DNA of 5,605 nucleotides from Planctomycetaceae bacterium (GCA_031283825.1 JAITAZ010000421.1:1-5605), one strand, 5' to 3'. Shown: positions 1-5,472, counted from the first letter of the stretch. Numbers and translations are program-made. Notes: generated by a model from the letters alone, not told the origin.

Positions 1-286
1 TAATGAACCAATCTCCTTCTGGGCTTAGTCTAATTTTTGGCGGCGGGAAATAGGCATCATTATCTCCGATTAGAAATCGTTCTGTAAAATCGGGGTAATA
101 ACCTCGCAAGCTGTAAGGCACGCTATAAGAACTCGGATATGCTAAATATATTCTTGAGCGAGGATACGTGTTACTTGTATCCGGCGTTTGAGCTTCAGAT
201 TGCCGGTTCAAACAAATGGATACAAATATCAACAACAGCGCAATAATAGACCGCAGTAAGATGCGTATTCTCTTACTTGAATTCAT
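1..286 (-). CDS. Unrecognised secreted protein, N-terminal part only
   Basis: This is the first 95 codons of a minus-strand gene that runs off the left edge of the window, so its stop and most of its length are not seen. The protein begins MNSSKRIRILLRS, a basic stretch, followed by a hydrophobic core (IIALLLIFVSICL, residues 14-26) and then NRQSEAQT, which fits a signal peptidase I cut after SEA (about residue 33). The Cys in the core is not in a lipobox, so a lipoprotein is unlikely. The mature part is rich in Tyr, Pro and Ser (YPRSRIYLAYPSSYSVPYS, then PDFTERFLIGDNDAYFPPP), with no motif I recognise. The start is uncertain: an in-frame ATG at 325 would add 13 residues (MQNRQNPDKWNPK), and both starts have only weak Shine-Dalgarno matches. 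I prefer 286 because it gives a normal-length signal peptide. Exported location is inferred and function is unknown. Confidence 0.7.
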   Translation of the reverse strand, partial: MNSSKRIRILLRSIIALLLIFVSICLNRQSEAQTPDTSNTYPRSRIYLAYPSSYSVPYSLRGYYPDFTERFLIGDNDAYFPPPKIRLSPEGDWFI

Positions 287-732
287 TTTTGGATTCCATT
301 TGTCGGGGTTTTGTCTGTTTTGCATTTAAACTCTTTGTTGTCCGTAAAATTTCCTAATATCAATCACCCATTACTTCTTACCGCTAAAATATTATTGCGG
401 AAAATAACACAATAAATAATGTAACCACCCTAAATATAAGCAACTTCCAATCTGCCAACTATCTTTCGTTAGAAAACCGAGTTGCAGGATATAAAGGTAA
501 TTCTTTAATATTTAATTACTAATAACTTTAATTCTCTTATCAATTCATACAATTATTACAGACCATAAAATCGCGAAACAAGGTATCTATGGATTTATCG
601 GCATAATCCTTTCAATCCGTAAATAAAAAATAACGATAAAAACGATTTTTACCTTTAGAACAGCTTTTTTAAGAAGTTGTTGCAAAAAACATAGTTATAA
701 TAAAGAAAATTACTCGAGTAATTTATAAGAAA

Positions 733-791
733 TTCTAGACAAAATAAATAGTCTAGGAATAATATAATAAATGCTAAATATAAATAGTCTA
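733..791. repeat. Small hairpin overlapping a 12-bp direct repeat
   Basis: TTCTAGAC (733-740) can pair with GTCTAGGA (751-758) across a ten-base AT loop, with one G-T pair. The word ATAAATAGTCTA occurs twice, at 744-755 and 780-791, exactly 36 bases apart. The region is very AT-rich, which raises the chance of accidental repeats, but the GTCTA part is not low-complexity. It could be an operator pair or a decayed repeat; no gene nearby points to one or the other. Confidence 0.35.
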
Positions 792-896
792 TAGAAACAT
801 TCAACAAAAAAACAAATTCCCTAGTGAAAATTTGTCCAAAAATAACAGTATTTTTTAAGAAGACAACGGAAACGCACTAAATAAAATCTAGGATTG

Positions 897-963
897 ATGA
901 CTCAGGAGATAATACTGAAAAAAATCTCTCTTTTAAAAAGGCAATTGTCTTATGTTGAGTCAT
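897..963. repeat. Nested inverted repeat
   Basis: ATGACTCA at 897-904 is matched by its exact reverse complement TGAGTCAT at 956-963. Inside, GAGAT (906-910) can pair with ATCTC (924-928). Together these could fold into a two-level structure in RNA from either strand. It lies roughly 115-180 bases past the chemoreceptor stop codon, so it could be in that transcript's 3' region. It has no run of T directly after a stem, so it is not a standard terminator. Confidence 0.3.
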
Positions 964-1004
964 TAATCATGGTTTTTAACTCATGTTACGCAGTAGGCGG
1001 TAAT

Positions 1005-1034
1005 AGATCAGGTAGGCGGTTGCCTACCTGATCT
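1005..1034 (-). terminator. Perfect 13-bp hairpin after the chemoreceptor gene, candidate terminator
   Basis: AGATCAGGTAGGC (1005-1017), loop GGTT, and GCCTACCTGATCT (1022-1034) form a perfect 13-bp stem with a four-base loop, starting 45 bases after the stop codon of the chemoreceptor. The position and strength suit a transcript end or an RNA-protecting structure. Neither strand has a T-run directly after the stem, so it is not a canonical intrinsic terminator. GTAGGCGGT, which spans part of the stem and loop (1012-1020), also occurs just outside at 993-1001, which hints at a repeat element instead. Confidence 0.4.
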
Positions 1035-1079
1035 GGGGTTACAATCTACTGAATAGCTATACAAAAAATTGTCATGTTT

Positions 1080-3149
1080 TTAAACTCTCAATTTGAATTT
1101 TTCTACTAGTTCTTGTAGTTTTGCCGCCATGCTGCTCATTTCGTTTGCGGCGCTTGCAGATTCTTCTGCTGCAGCAGTGTTTTGCTGCGTAACAGCGTCA
1201 ATTTGCTGCAAACCAATAGTAACCTGCGAAACTCCCTGAGCCTGCTCATTACTCGCTATCGCAATACCGCCAACAAGATCAGCCGTCTGCTTGACCTGCT
1301 CGACAATCGAATTCAAAACGTCAGAAGTTCGACTCGAAACCTCGCCTCCCTTTTCAATTTCTTTACCACTCGTTGAAATTAACTCCGACGTTTCTTGCGC
1401 TGCCTTTGCACTTCTTGCCGCAAGATTTCTCACCTCCTCAGCAACAACCGCAAACCCCTTGCCATGCGCGCCAGCCCGCGCCGCCTCAACGGCAGCATTC
1501 AACGCCAATAAATTAGTTTGGAACGCAATGTCGTCTATTACCTTTATCACTCTCTGAATCTCGTTTGAATTTTTTGTAATTCTCACCATAGATTCATTCA
1601 TCTGTTTCATTGCTTCCTGTCCCTCCGCCGCCGCTTGAGTTGCATTATGAGCTAAATCTCTAGCTTCGCCGGCACTTTGAGCATTCGCCCGCGTCTGACT
1701 GCTAATCTCGCTCATCGACGCAGTTATTTCCTCCAAACTCGCCGACGATTCCTGCGCGCCGCTCGATAACGTTTGCGCCGCCGACGATACCTCGCCAGAA
1801 CCCGTCGATACCTGTTTCACACTCTCCTTTATCTCCGATAACGCTTGATTAACTTGCTCAAGCATCCTATTGAGATTCTGATTCATCGTATCAAGAGGTC
1901 CTTTTTCTTTAACCGTAAGCTGCCACTCATAAGCCGCAAGAGATGTCGCCATCGAATCAATCGTGTGATAATCAGAAAGAACCGCCCCCGCAACTCGTGC
2001 CATATCGCCAATCTCATCCTTGCGGCTTAAAACGTCCGATGGAATTTCTGCGCTTAAATCGCCTTCAAGCACCACTCGATTCATCGAATCCATCGCGAAT
2101 TTTAATCCTGACGTAATATTACGGCTCAAAACGAAACTTACAACAATTCCAACCGCAAGAGCAAATACAGATATTATTCCAATTGTAACCAGCATTTTCT
2201 CTTCTGTAGCTTTCGTTTCTTCTAGAATTTTTTCAGATTGCGCTACAAGTCTTTCGTCGATATTTTTAATTAAGTCATTCATATCTGCCATTACGGCAAC
2301 TTGTTGTTCGTCGATTGATTTTTGTTCCTGTATATATTTAATATTAATTTTGAAATTTGCTTCCCAAATATCGATTGTTTGAATTATTTCTGCGCTTATT
2401 TCTTTTCCGGCTTTTGTAGTTAAATTTTCGGCTACTTTACTATATTTGTTGCGTAATTCTTCAATTGATTTTACGATAGATTCTTGATTTTCTTGTTTTT
2501 TCTTTTCATCTGTTTGCGAAAAGTACTGATAGAAAAGTCTGCGTAGTTCTTGCAAAACTCTGAGGCATTGTTCGCAATTTTGCAGTTGTTCCATTCGCTT
2601 TTCCGTGACAAAACGTTGACCGTTAATTTCTTGCGATTCTTCCGGTTTAATCATTGCCGCTTTAATCGTGTTAGCTAGTTCGACTAGTTCATTGTTGAGG
2701 AATAGGGCTTTTTCGGCGAGTTCGTTTAGTTTAGTTTTACGTTCGTTTTCGAGTGCGTACCATTTGTCGTCGATTTCAGCGAATTTTTTATATGCGTTGT
2801 TAATTGCGGTTAAATCTTTATTATTGTCTTCTTGAGTTTTGTCGTCGGCGAGTAGTTGAACAGTCGCGTCGTAAATTTTAGCGAGTTCGGCGTCGTTTGC
2901 TTGTCTATTTGTTTTGTATTTTTCGTCGCGATATAAGACACCGTAAGCTGCGGCTAATCTAGCTTCGAATGTTTGTTTGCGAATACCTACGCTACCGTTT
3001 CGTATTTTGGTAATATATTCTGTACTTGCCGCTGATTTTGCCGCTTGCTGCAAGCCGTAGTAACCGCAAGCCGCAACAAAAACCAATAAAAACAGGACAA
3101 GAAAAAAACCTACCGCCAGCTTCGTACCGATTTTGAATTTTTTAAGCAT
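1080..3149 (-). CDS. Methyl-accepting chemotaxis protein with large helical sensor domain
   Basis: This 689-residue inner-membrane receptor should relay an external signal to the CheA-CheW kinase complex. One membrane helix lies at about residues 11-29 and a second at 320-341. The roughly 290-residue segment between them is predicted periplasmic, almost wholly helical and charged, and long enough for a two-bundle HBM-type sensor (inferred from length and look). It contains an unusual C192-x-x-C195 pair. A HAMP unit follows (about 342-395), then a second HAMP-like unit (about 396-440: [20 protein letters not shown]). The signalling hairpin fills 440-689. Its tip is unmistakable, from [20 protein letters not shown] to [18 protein letters not shown] (about 538-580), and the tip reads RAGAHGKGF where Glu is common after RAG. 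The bundle ends in EKFKLRV without a CheR/CheB-tethering NWETF-type tail. The start is fixed by AGGAGAG nine bases upstream. No che genes are adjacent, and the ligand is unknown. Confidence 0.95.
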   Translation of the reverse strand: MLKKFKIGTKLAVGFFLVLFLLVFVAACGYYGLQQAAKSAASTEYITKIRNGSVGIRKQTFEARLAAAYGVLYRDEKYKTNRQANDAELAKIYDATVQLLADDKTQEDNNKDLTAINNAYKKFAEIDDKWYALENERKTKLNELAEKALFLNNELVELANTIKAAMIKPEESQEINGQRFVTEKRMEQLQNCEQCLRVLQELRRLFYQYFSQTDEKKKQENQESIVKSIEELRNKYSKVAENLTTKAGKEISAEIIQTIDIWEANFKINIKYIQEQKSIDEQQVAVMADMNDLIKNIDERLVAQSEKILEETKATEEKMLVTIGIISVFALAVGIVVSFVLSRNITSGLKFAMDSMNRVVLEGDLSAEIPSDVLSRKDEIGDMARVAGAVLSDYHTIDSMATSLAAYEWQLTVKEKGPLDTMNQNLNRMLEQVNQALSEIKESVKQVSTGSGEVSSAAQTLSSGAQESSASLEEITASMSEISSQTRANAQSAGEARDLAHNATQAAAEGQEAMKQMNESMVRITKNSNEIQRVIKVIDDIAFQTNLLALNAAVEAARAGAHGKGFAVVAEEVRNLAARSAKAAQETSELISTSGKEIEKGGEVSSRTSDVLNSIVEQVKQTADLVGGIAIASNEQAQGVSQVTIGLQQIDAVTQQNTAAAEESASAANEMSSMAAKLQELVEKFKLRV

Positions 3150-3158
3150 TTTATTGTT

Positions 3159-3165
3159 CTCTCCT
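3159..3165 (-). promoter_or_regulatory. Shine-Dalgarno site of the chemoreceptor gene
   Basis: On the minus strand AGGAGAG ends nine bases before the ATG at 3149. This is a strong match to the anti-Shine-Dalgarno sequence and settles the start codon. It also shows that the organism uses standard ribosome binding sites. Confidence 0.75.
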
Positions 3166-3518
3166 AAACATATTTAGTTAAAGATTAGTGGCGGTAATGA
3201 TTCGTAAATTAAAATACGCGGTTTGGTTTCGTGTCGGAAGAATTTATAAGCTATTCCACCGTTAGGACGTCGATTAACGCGATATAATTTCCTAAAGAGG
3301 TTACTGATTGATTTAGGTTTAGTACGTCTTTGGAATTGTCGATTCAATTTTCGAATCTAATTTGCAATTTTAAACTATTGTCAATTGTTAGTCAGTTTAA
3401 AAGCCGAGCATTTTCCCGCCTCGCCAATTTAATTGTTGACCTGCAAAACGCTCTGCAGTCAAATCAACAACTCAAAGTTGACAATTAAGCGGTATGTTTT
3501 AACAAATAACAATCAATT
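3166..3518. other. Intergenic leader region upstream of the chemoreceptor
   Basis: No gene is seen. The chemoreceptor promoter should lie here on the minus strand, but I could not pick one with confidence. TTGACA (3384 down to 3379) is a perfect -35 word, yet only poor -10 words (ATTAGA-like) sit at the right distance. A 12-bp imperfect inverted repeat, TTAATTGTTGAC (3429-3440) and GTTGACAATTAA (3477-3488), matches at 10 of 12 positions. It encloses a hairpin, GACCTGCA (3438-3445) with TGCAGTC (3454-3460), that has one bulged base. The palindromic word CAATTG recurs at about 3382 and 3514. Regulatory use is possible but unsupported. Confidence 0.4.
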
Positions 3519-3550
3519 GTCCATTACCCCCTGTTTTTAAATTCGGAATT
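3519..3550 (+). repeat. Degenerate arm of the GTAACCGTTCAC palindromic repeat family
   Basis: GTCCATTACC followed by TTTTTAAATTCGGAATT resembles the arm at 4839-4862, which reads GTCCATTCACGG followed by TTTTAAAAATTCAGAAT. Both share the GTCCATT end, the T/A tract and the AATTC-x-GAAT centre. The opposite arm is not recognisable. This is the weakest member listed. Confidence 0.35.
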
Positions 3551-3630
3551 ATTTTTTTATAACTGCTCAGTTGGATTTTTTAAATACAGATAATCGCGAT
3601 TTTTTTTGGGTGAAATTGAAATTTGCTGTC

Positions 3631-3714
3631 GCCCTTTCAGGGCTTAGTTTGTCATGGAAATAATAACGTAGGGCGTTGCCCTACGCTATTGCTGATTGCC
3701 CTTTCAGGGCGTAG
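3631..3714. repeat. REP-like cluster of three hairpins
   Basis: Three short GC-rich palindromes stand out in AT-rich DNA. They are GCCCTTTCAGGGC at 3631-3643, CGTAGGGC-GTT-GCCCTACG at 3667-3685, and a second exact GCCCTTTCAGGGC at 3698-3710. The flanking words CTTAG and GTAG follow the outer two. The arrangement of hairpin, spacer, GGGCGTTGCCC hairpin, hairpin resembles intergenic repeats that I recall as common in several Gram-negative phyla, though I could not search for this. It lies downstream of lpxI and upstream of the chemoreceptor on the transcribed strand, where it might stabilise or end an RNA, but it has no T-run on the minus strand. No transposase gene is in the window. Confidence 0.7.
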
Positions 3715-3744
3715 AACTTTTTTCTTTTGAACGTGAAAGATTAC
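3698..3744 (+). repeat. REP hairpin joined to a GTGAACGGTTAC-type end
   Basis: The second GCCCTTTCAGGGC hairpin runs on through GTAG, a T-rich tract and ACGTGAAAGATTAC (3731-3744). This whole 47-base stretch aligns without gaps to 5298-5344 with 36 identities counted by hand, 28 of them in the last 34 bases. The hairpin followed by TTTTTTCTTTT would also look like an intrinsic terminator on the plus strand, although no plus-strand gene leads into it. Confidence 0.6.
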
Positions 3745-3758
3745 CCAAAAAATAATAT

Positions 3759-3786
3759 GGTTTTTTAAAAAACCGTGAACGGTTAC
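3759..3786 (+). repeat. Palindromic repeat end with exact GTGAACGGTTAC
   Basis: GGTTTTTTAAAAAACC (3759-3774) is a perfect 16-base palindrome, followed at once by GTGAACGGTTAC (3775-3786), the commonest form of the family's end. Read leftward from lpxI, the stem is followed by ATATTATTTTTT, so it might help to end the lpxI transcript, though an A-T stem is weak for that. Confidence 0.6.
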
Positions 3787-3807
3787 TTTCCTTTTATCTT
3801 ATCCGTG

Positions 3808-3844
3808 TTTAAAAATTCTGAATTTAAAAAACGTGAATGATTAC
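3808..3844 (+). repeat. Palindromic repeat copy next to the lpxI stop codon
   Basis: TTTAAAAATTC (3808-3818) and GAATTTAAAAA (3820-3830) form a short imperfect inverted repeat around one base. This is followed by ACGTGAATGATTAC (3831-3844), a variant of the family end. The copy stops seven bases before the lpxI stop codon. Ends at 3744, 3786 and 3844 all face the same way, so here the family looks like a tandem set of partial copies. Confidence 0.55.
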
Positions 3845-3851
3845 ACAAAAT

Positions 3852-4766
3852 TTATAACTCTGAAGGAAATTCTATAAAAGGAGATTTCTCTTTTTTACTG
3901 TCGTCAGGATGAATAGAAACAATCACGATATTATGCAGATTAGCGAAATCAACTACGTCTTGACGATCTATAAAAATTGTCTTGTCAGCTTCAATTGCTA
4001 ACGCTCTCGCGCCCGATTCGTACATCGTTTTTAATGTTAATAGTCCAAACGTTGGGACGTCAAATCTCATGTCTTGCTGCGGCTTCGCTACCTTTATCAC
4101 CGTAAACCCCTTCGCCTGACTCAACGAACCCGCACGCCTTATACACTCGTCCGTTCCCTCAATCGCCTCAACCGCCAAAATCGCTTGATTCCTCACACAA
4201 ACACTCTGACCAATATCAAGACGCCCCATCTCTTTGGCAATCGTCCAACCAAAACAAATGTCCTTCCACTCTGCGGCATTCGGTCCGCGTCTTGTCAACT
4301 TCTGACGTTTCACTAGTAATTCAGGTATAAGGTCTGTACCAGGTAAAAGGTTAATATTATTTTCCGCAAACGCCTCAACAACCGCCATCAAAAGCGTATC
4401 ATCCCGCAAATCTTTTTTTCTCGTAATAAACATCGGAAGAAATTTACGAATCGTATAAAAATCCGGCAACTGACTCCACACAAAATAAGGATGCAATAAC
4501 AACTTCTTGTTGATCTTGCCCGCCATCGTGCCATAAGTCAACCCATGATTCCGAAAAAATCTAAACGCCGTCTGCAACTTGCCCAAACCAAGCGGAGACC
4601 ACGCATCACAAATATCCCGCAACGCCAAATCCGCATGATTCGATATCCCAAGACAATATACCTCAACCCCACGCTGCTTCAACGCCTCCGCAAGATAAAC
4701 CGGATAACGACCCCAACCAGCAATAAGTCCAACTCGACACAACCCAGTTTCCAATAATTCTTCCAT
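3852..4766 (-). CDS. lpxI: UDP-2,3-diacylglucosamine pyrophosphohydrolase LpxI (lipid A synthesis)
   Basis: LpxI splits UDP-2,3-diacylglucosamine into lipid X (2,3-diacylglucosamine 1-phosphate) and UMP, the fourth step of lipid A synthesis, at the inner face of the inner membrane. It replaces the unrelated LpxH or LpxG in some phyla. The 304-residue protein opens with the family's N-terminal glycine motif (CRVGLIAGWGRYPVYLAEAL, residues 10-29). TMAGKI follows at 80-85 and DDTLL at 122-126. The conserved C-terminal domain has DIGQSVCV (184-191), AVEAIEGTDECIRRAG (198-213), KVAKPQQDMRFDVPT (225-239) and AIEADKTIFID (257-267); the QD-R-D segment is likely near the active site. It is slightly longer than the roughly 280-residue family norm, with a charged tail (HPDDSKKEK). 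The start is uncertain: TTG at 4799 would add 11 residues, and neither has a clear Shine-Dalgarno site. I chose the ATG. No other lpx gene is adjacent. Confidence 0.9.
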   Translation of the reverse strand: MEELLETGLCRVGLIAGWGRYPVYLAEALKQRGVEVYCLGISNHADLALRDICDAWSPLGLGKLQTAFRFFRNHGLTYGTMAGKINKKLLLHPYFVWSQLPDFYTIRKFLPMFITRKKDLRDDTLLMAVVEAFAENNINLLPGTDLIPELLVKRQKLTRRGPNAAEWKDICFGWTIAKEMGRLDIGQSVCVRNQAILAVEAIEGTDECIRRAGSLSQAKGFTVIKVAKPQQDMRFDVPTFGLLTLKTMYESGARALAIEADKTIFIDRQDVVDFANLHNIVIVSIHPDDSKKEKSPFIEFPSEL

Positions 4767-4838
4767 AAATTTTGACAATAAATTTGTAAAATCTTGCAAT
4801 TATTCAACAGCAATTTTTTTGAAAAAAACAAAATAATC

Positions 4839-4895
4839 GTCCATTCACGGTTTTAAAAATTCAGAATCATGAATTAAAAAACCATGAACAATTAC
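4839..4895. repeat. Complete palindromic repeat unit, 57 bp, upstream of lpxI
   Basis: The left arm starts GTCCATTCACGG (4839-4850) and runs through TTTTAAAAATTC. The right arm runs from GAATT through AAAAAACCATGAACAATTAC to 4895. The arms match apart from one or two small gaps and a few changes, and meet around AGAATCAT with an AATTC/GAATT closing stem. Both ends are variants of GTAACCGTTCAC and GTGAACGGTTAC. The unit lies about 70 bases upstream of the preferred lpxI start, so it probably sits beside or within that gene's promoter region. Confidence 0.6.
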
Positions 4896-4988
4896 AACAA
4901 ATGAATATTTGTAACGATATTTTTTCTGAATTTTGCTTTCCTAATTTTCTGCGATTTTTCTGCGTTTTTTGCGTTTAAATTTAATAAA

Positions 4989-5015
4989 GAATTTAAAAAT
5001 TCCGTGAACGGCTAC
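4989..5015 (+). repeat. Single palindromic repeat end, CCGTGAACGGCTAC
   Basis: GAATTTAAAAATTC (4989-5002) is nearly palindromic and leads into CGTGAACGGCTAC, one base away from the common family end. A partner arm is not clear. GTAACGATATTTTTTCTGAA at 4911 is a possible but poor match that would make a 105-base unit. Confidence 0.5.
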
Positions 5016-5153
5016 CAAAAATCCAACAGTAGATTTTGGGTATATTGTGTTTTGTAGAAATTCGTTTTATACTCTGCCGTTCAATTGAGAATTTCTGTAT
5101 AACGTTTAGTTGGCGGCGTGTTTTTTGATATTATATTGGAATATTTTTATTTA
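5016..5153. other. AT-rich spacer without a gene
   Basis: No reading frame of interest is seen. AAAATC (5018-5023) and GATTTT (5032-5037), extended by CC/GG with one bulged base, could form a small hairpin. The first copy of the direct repeat that recurs before the rightmost gene lies at 5088-5108. The rest is low-complexity T/A-rich sequence. Confidence 0.4.
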
Positions 5154-5243
5154 GTCCCTCAGGGACGATATATACACAACCGTAAGTGAAGCGAATCGCA
5201 ACCTGCGGTTTGGAATCGTGTGATAATCAAGTCCCGTATATGG
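5154..5243. repeat. Folded repeat: GTCCC hairpin plus AACCG stem-loop
   Basis: GTCCCTCAGGGAC (5154-5166) is a short perfect hairpin. After a TA-rich spacer, AACCGTAAGT (5178-5187) pairs with ACCTGCGGTT (5201-5210) with one G-T pair and one mismatch. That stem encloses a small GCG-AAT-CGC hairpin (5191-5199). GTCCCGTATATGG (5231-5243) at the far side echoes the opening GTCCC and ATATAT words. The layout is of the same general type as the REP-like cluster at 3631-3714 but the sequence differs, so I treat it as a separate repeat kind. Mobility is inferred, not shown. Confidence 0.5.
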
Positions 5244-5263
5244 CAACATTATAAAAATAATTT

Positions 5264-5344
5264 GTAACCGTTCACTCACAAGAGAAAAATTTCCTAAGCC
5301 CAGAAATGGCGTAGGATTTTTTTCTTTTTCACGTGAACGGTTAC
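5264..5344. repeat. 81-bp near-palindrome, the best complete unit of the GTAACCGTTCAC family
   Basis: The left arm (5264-5300) and right arm (5308-5344) are 37 bases each and match as an inverted repeat at 29 positions by hand count, around the seven-base loop CAGAAAT. The ends are exact for twelve bases: GTAACCGTTCAC and GTGAACGGTTAC. The centre, CCTAAGCC-loop-GGCGTAGG, resembles a decayed GCCCTTTCAGGGC hairpin. On the plus strand the stem is followed by ATTTTTTTCTTTTT, and on the minus strand by AAATTTTTCTCTT, so it could act as a two-way terminator. It has no coding capacity. It looks like a small non-autonomous palindromic element. Confidence 0.65.
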
Positions 5345-5440
5345 AAATTTTCTTTAAAACACTATGAAATTAACGCCGCTAATAAATTACCTAACTTAAT
5401 TGCTACAAACTAAACGATAGAAATTTCTGTAACGTTTATT

Positions 5441-5448
5441 GAACGTTC
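5441..5448. promoter_or_regulatory. GAACGTTC palindrome upstream of the exported-protein gene
   Basis: GAACGTTC is a perfect 8-base palindrome 29 bases before the start codon at 5478. Its AACGTT core is repeated 11 bases upstream at 5431-5436. Paired, evenly spaced sites like this can be operators, but no regulator is known here and the match is short. Confidence 0.25.
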
Positions 5449-5466
5449 GAAACCAACAACTAATTT

Positions 5467-5472
5467 AGGAGA
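5467..5472 (+). promoter_or_regulatory. Shine-Dalgarno site AGGAGA
   Basis: AGGAGA lies five bases before the ATG at 5478. It is a strong ribosome binding site, and it decides the start and reality of the short gene fragment at the right edge. Confidence 0.75.

Larger units (their letters stand above)
287..1079. other. Long AT-rich intergenic region without a gene
   Basis: No convincing protein or stable RNA gene is seen on either strand across nearly 800 bases. The stretch probably contains the promoter and leader of the leftward gene at its left end and the 3' end of the chemoreceptor transcript at its right end. A weak minus-strand promoter candidate for the left gene reads TTGCTT, 16 bases, CATTAT, in the interval around 410-450, but both boxes match poorly. 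The middle (about 480-890) is very AT-rich and has small inverted repeats, for example AACAGCTT at 659-666 with AAGTTGTT at 674-681 (one G-T pair). The better structures are listed separately. Confidence 0.6.
5088..5438 (+). repeat. Pair of near-identical 20-base direct repeats
   Basis: AGAAATTTCTGTAACGTTTA at 5419-5438 recurs at 5088-5108 with one base missing in the A-run and two bases (AT) inserted. The feature marks both copies and the DNA between. The right copy begins with the perfect palindrome AGAAATTTCT and lies 40 bases before the start codon of the rightmost gene. It could therefore be an operator or promoter part, with the left copy a second site or a duplication scar. Confidence 0.45.

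Noticed and set aside
17..28. CTAAGCCCAGAA (minus strand) also found at 5294-5305 in the 81-bp palindrome
   Set aside because: The left copy lies inside a reading frame (RLSPE) with no palindrome or further similarity around it, so a chance 12-base match is the simpler reading.
210..225. Lipoprotein signal in the left-edge protein
   Set aside because: The residues before Cys are V-S-I, which lack the small residue at -1. A signal peptidase I site follows further on.
659..681. Intrinsic terminator
   Set aside because: The stem has only eight weak pairs, with no T-run directly after it on either strand and no gene ending nearby.
1182..2382. Open frames on the plus strand opposite the chemoreceptor (up to 120 codons)
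   Set aside because: They lie antisense to an unmistakable receptor. Their Ser/Thr/Arg/Leu-rich content is what reverse reading of this coding strand gives, and none has a convincing ribosome binding site or known motif.
2565..2576. Haem c attachment site in the chemoreceptor (CxxC)
   Set aside because: The residue after the second cysteine is Leu, not the His needed for a CxxCH haem site.
3180..3250. Flagellar-type (sigma 28) promoter before the chemoreceptor
   Set aside because: GCCACTAA on the minus strand loosely resembles the -10 box, but no matching -35 box sits at the right distance.
4074..4757. Plus-strand open frames opposite lpxI
   Set aside because: They are Arg/Thr/Asn-rich shadows caused by the strong G/T third-position bias of lpxI on the other strand.
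3731..5344. CRISPR array
   Set aside because: The repeats are irregularly spaced, degenerate, present in both orientations and separated by a gene. There are no equal-length spacers and no cas genes.
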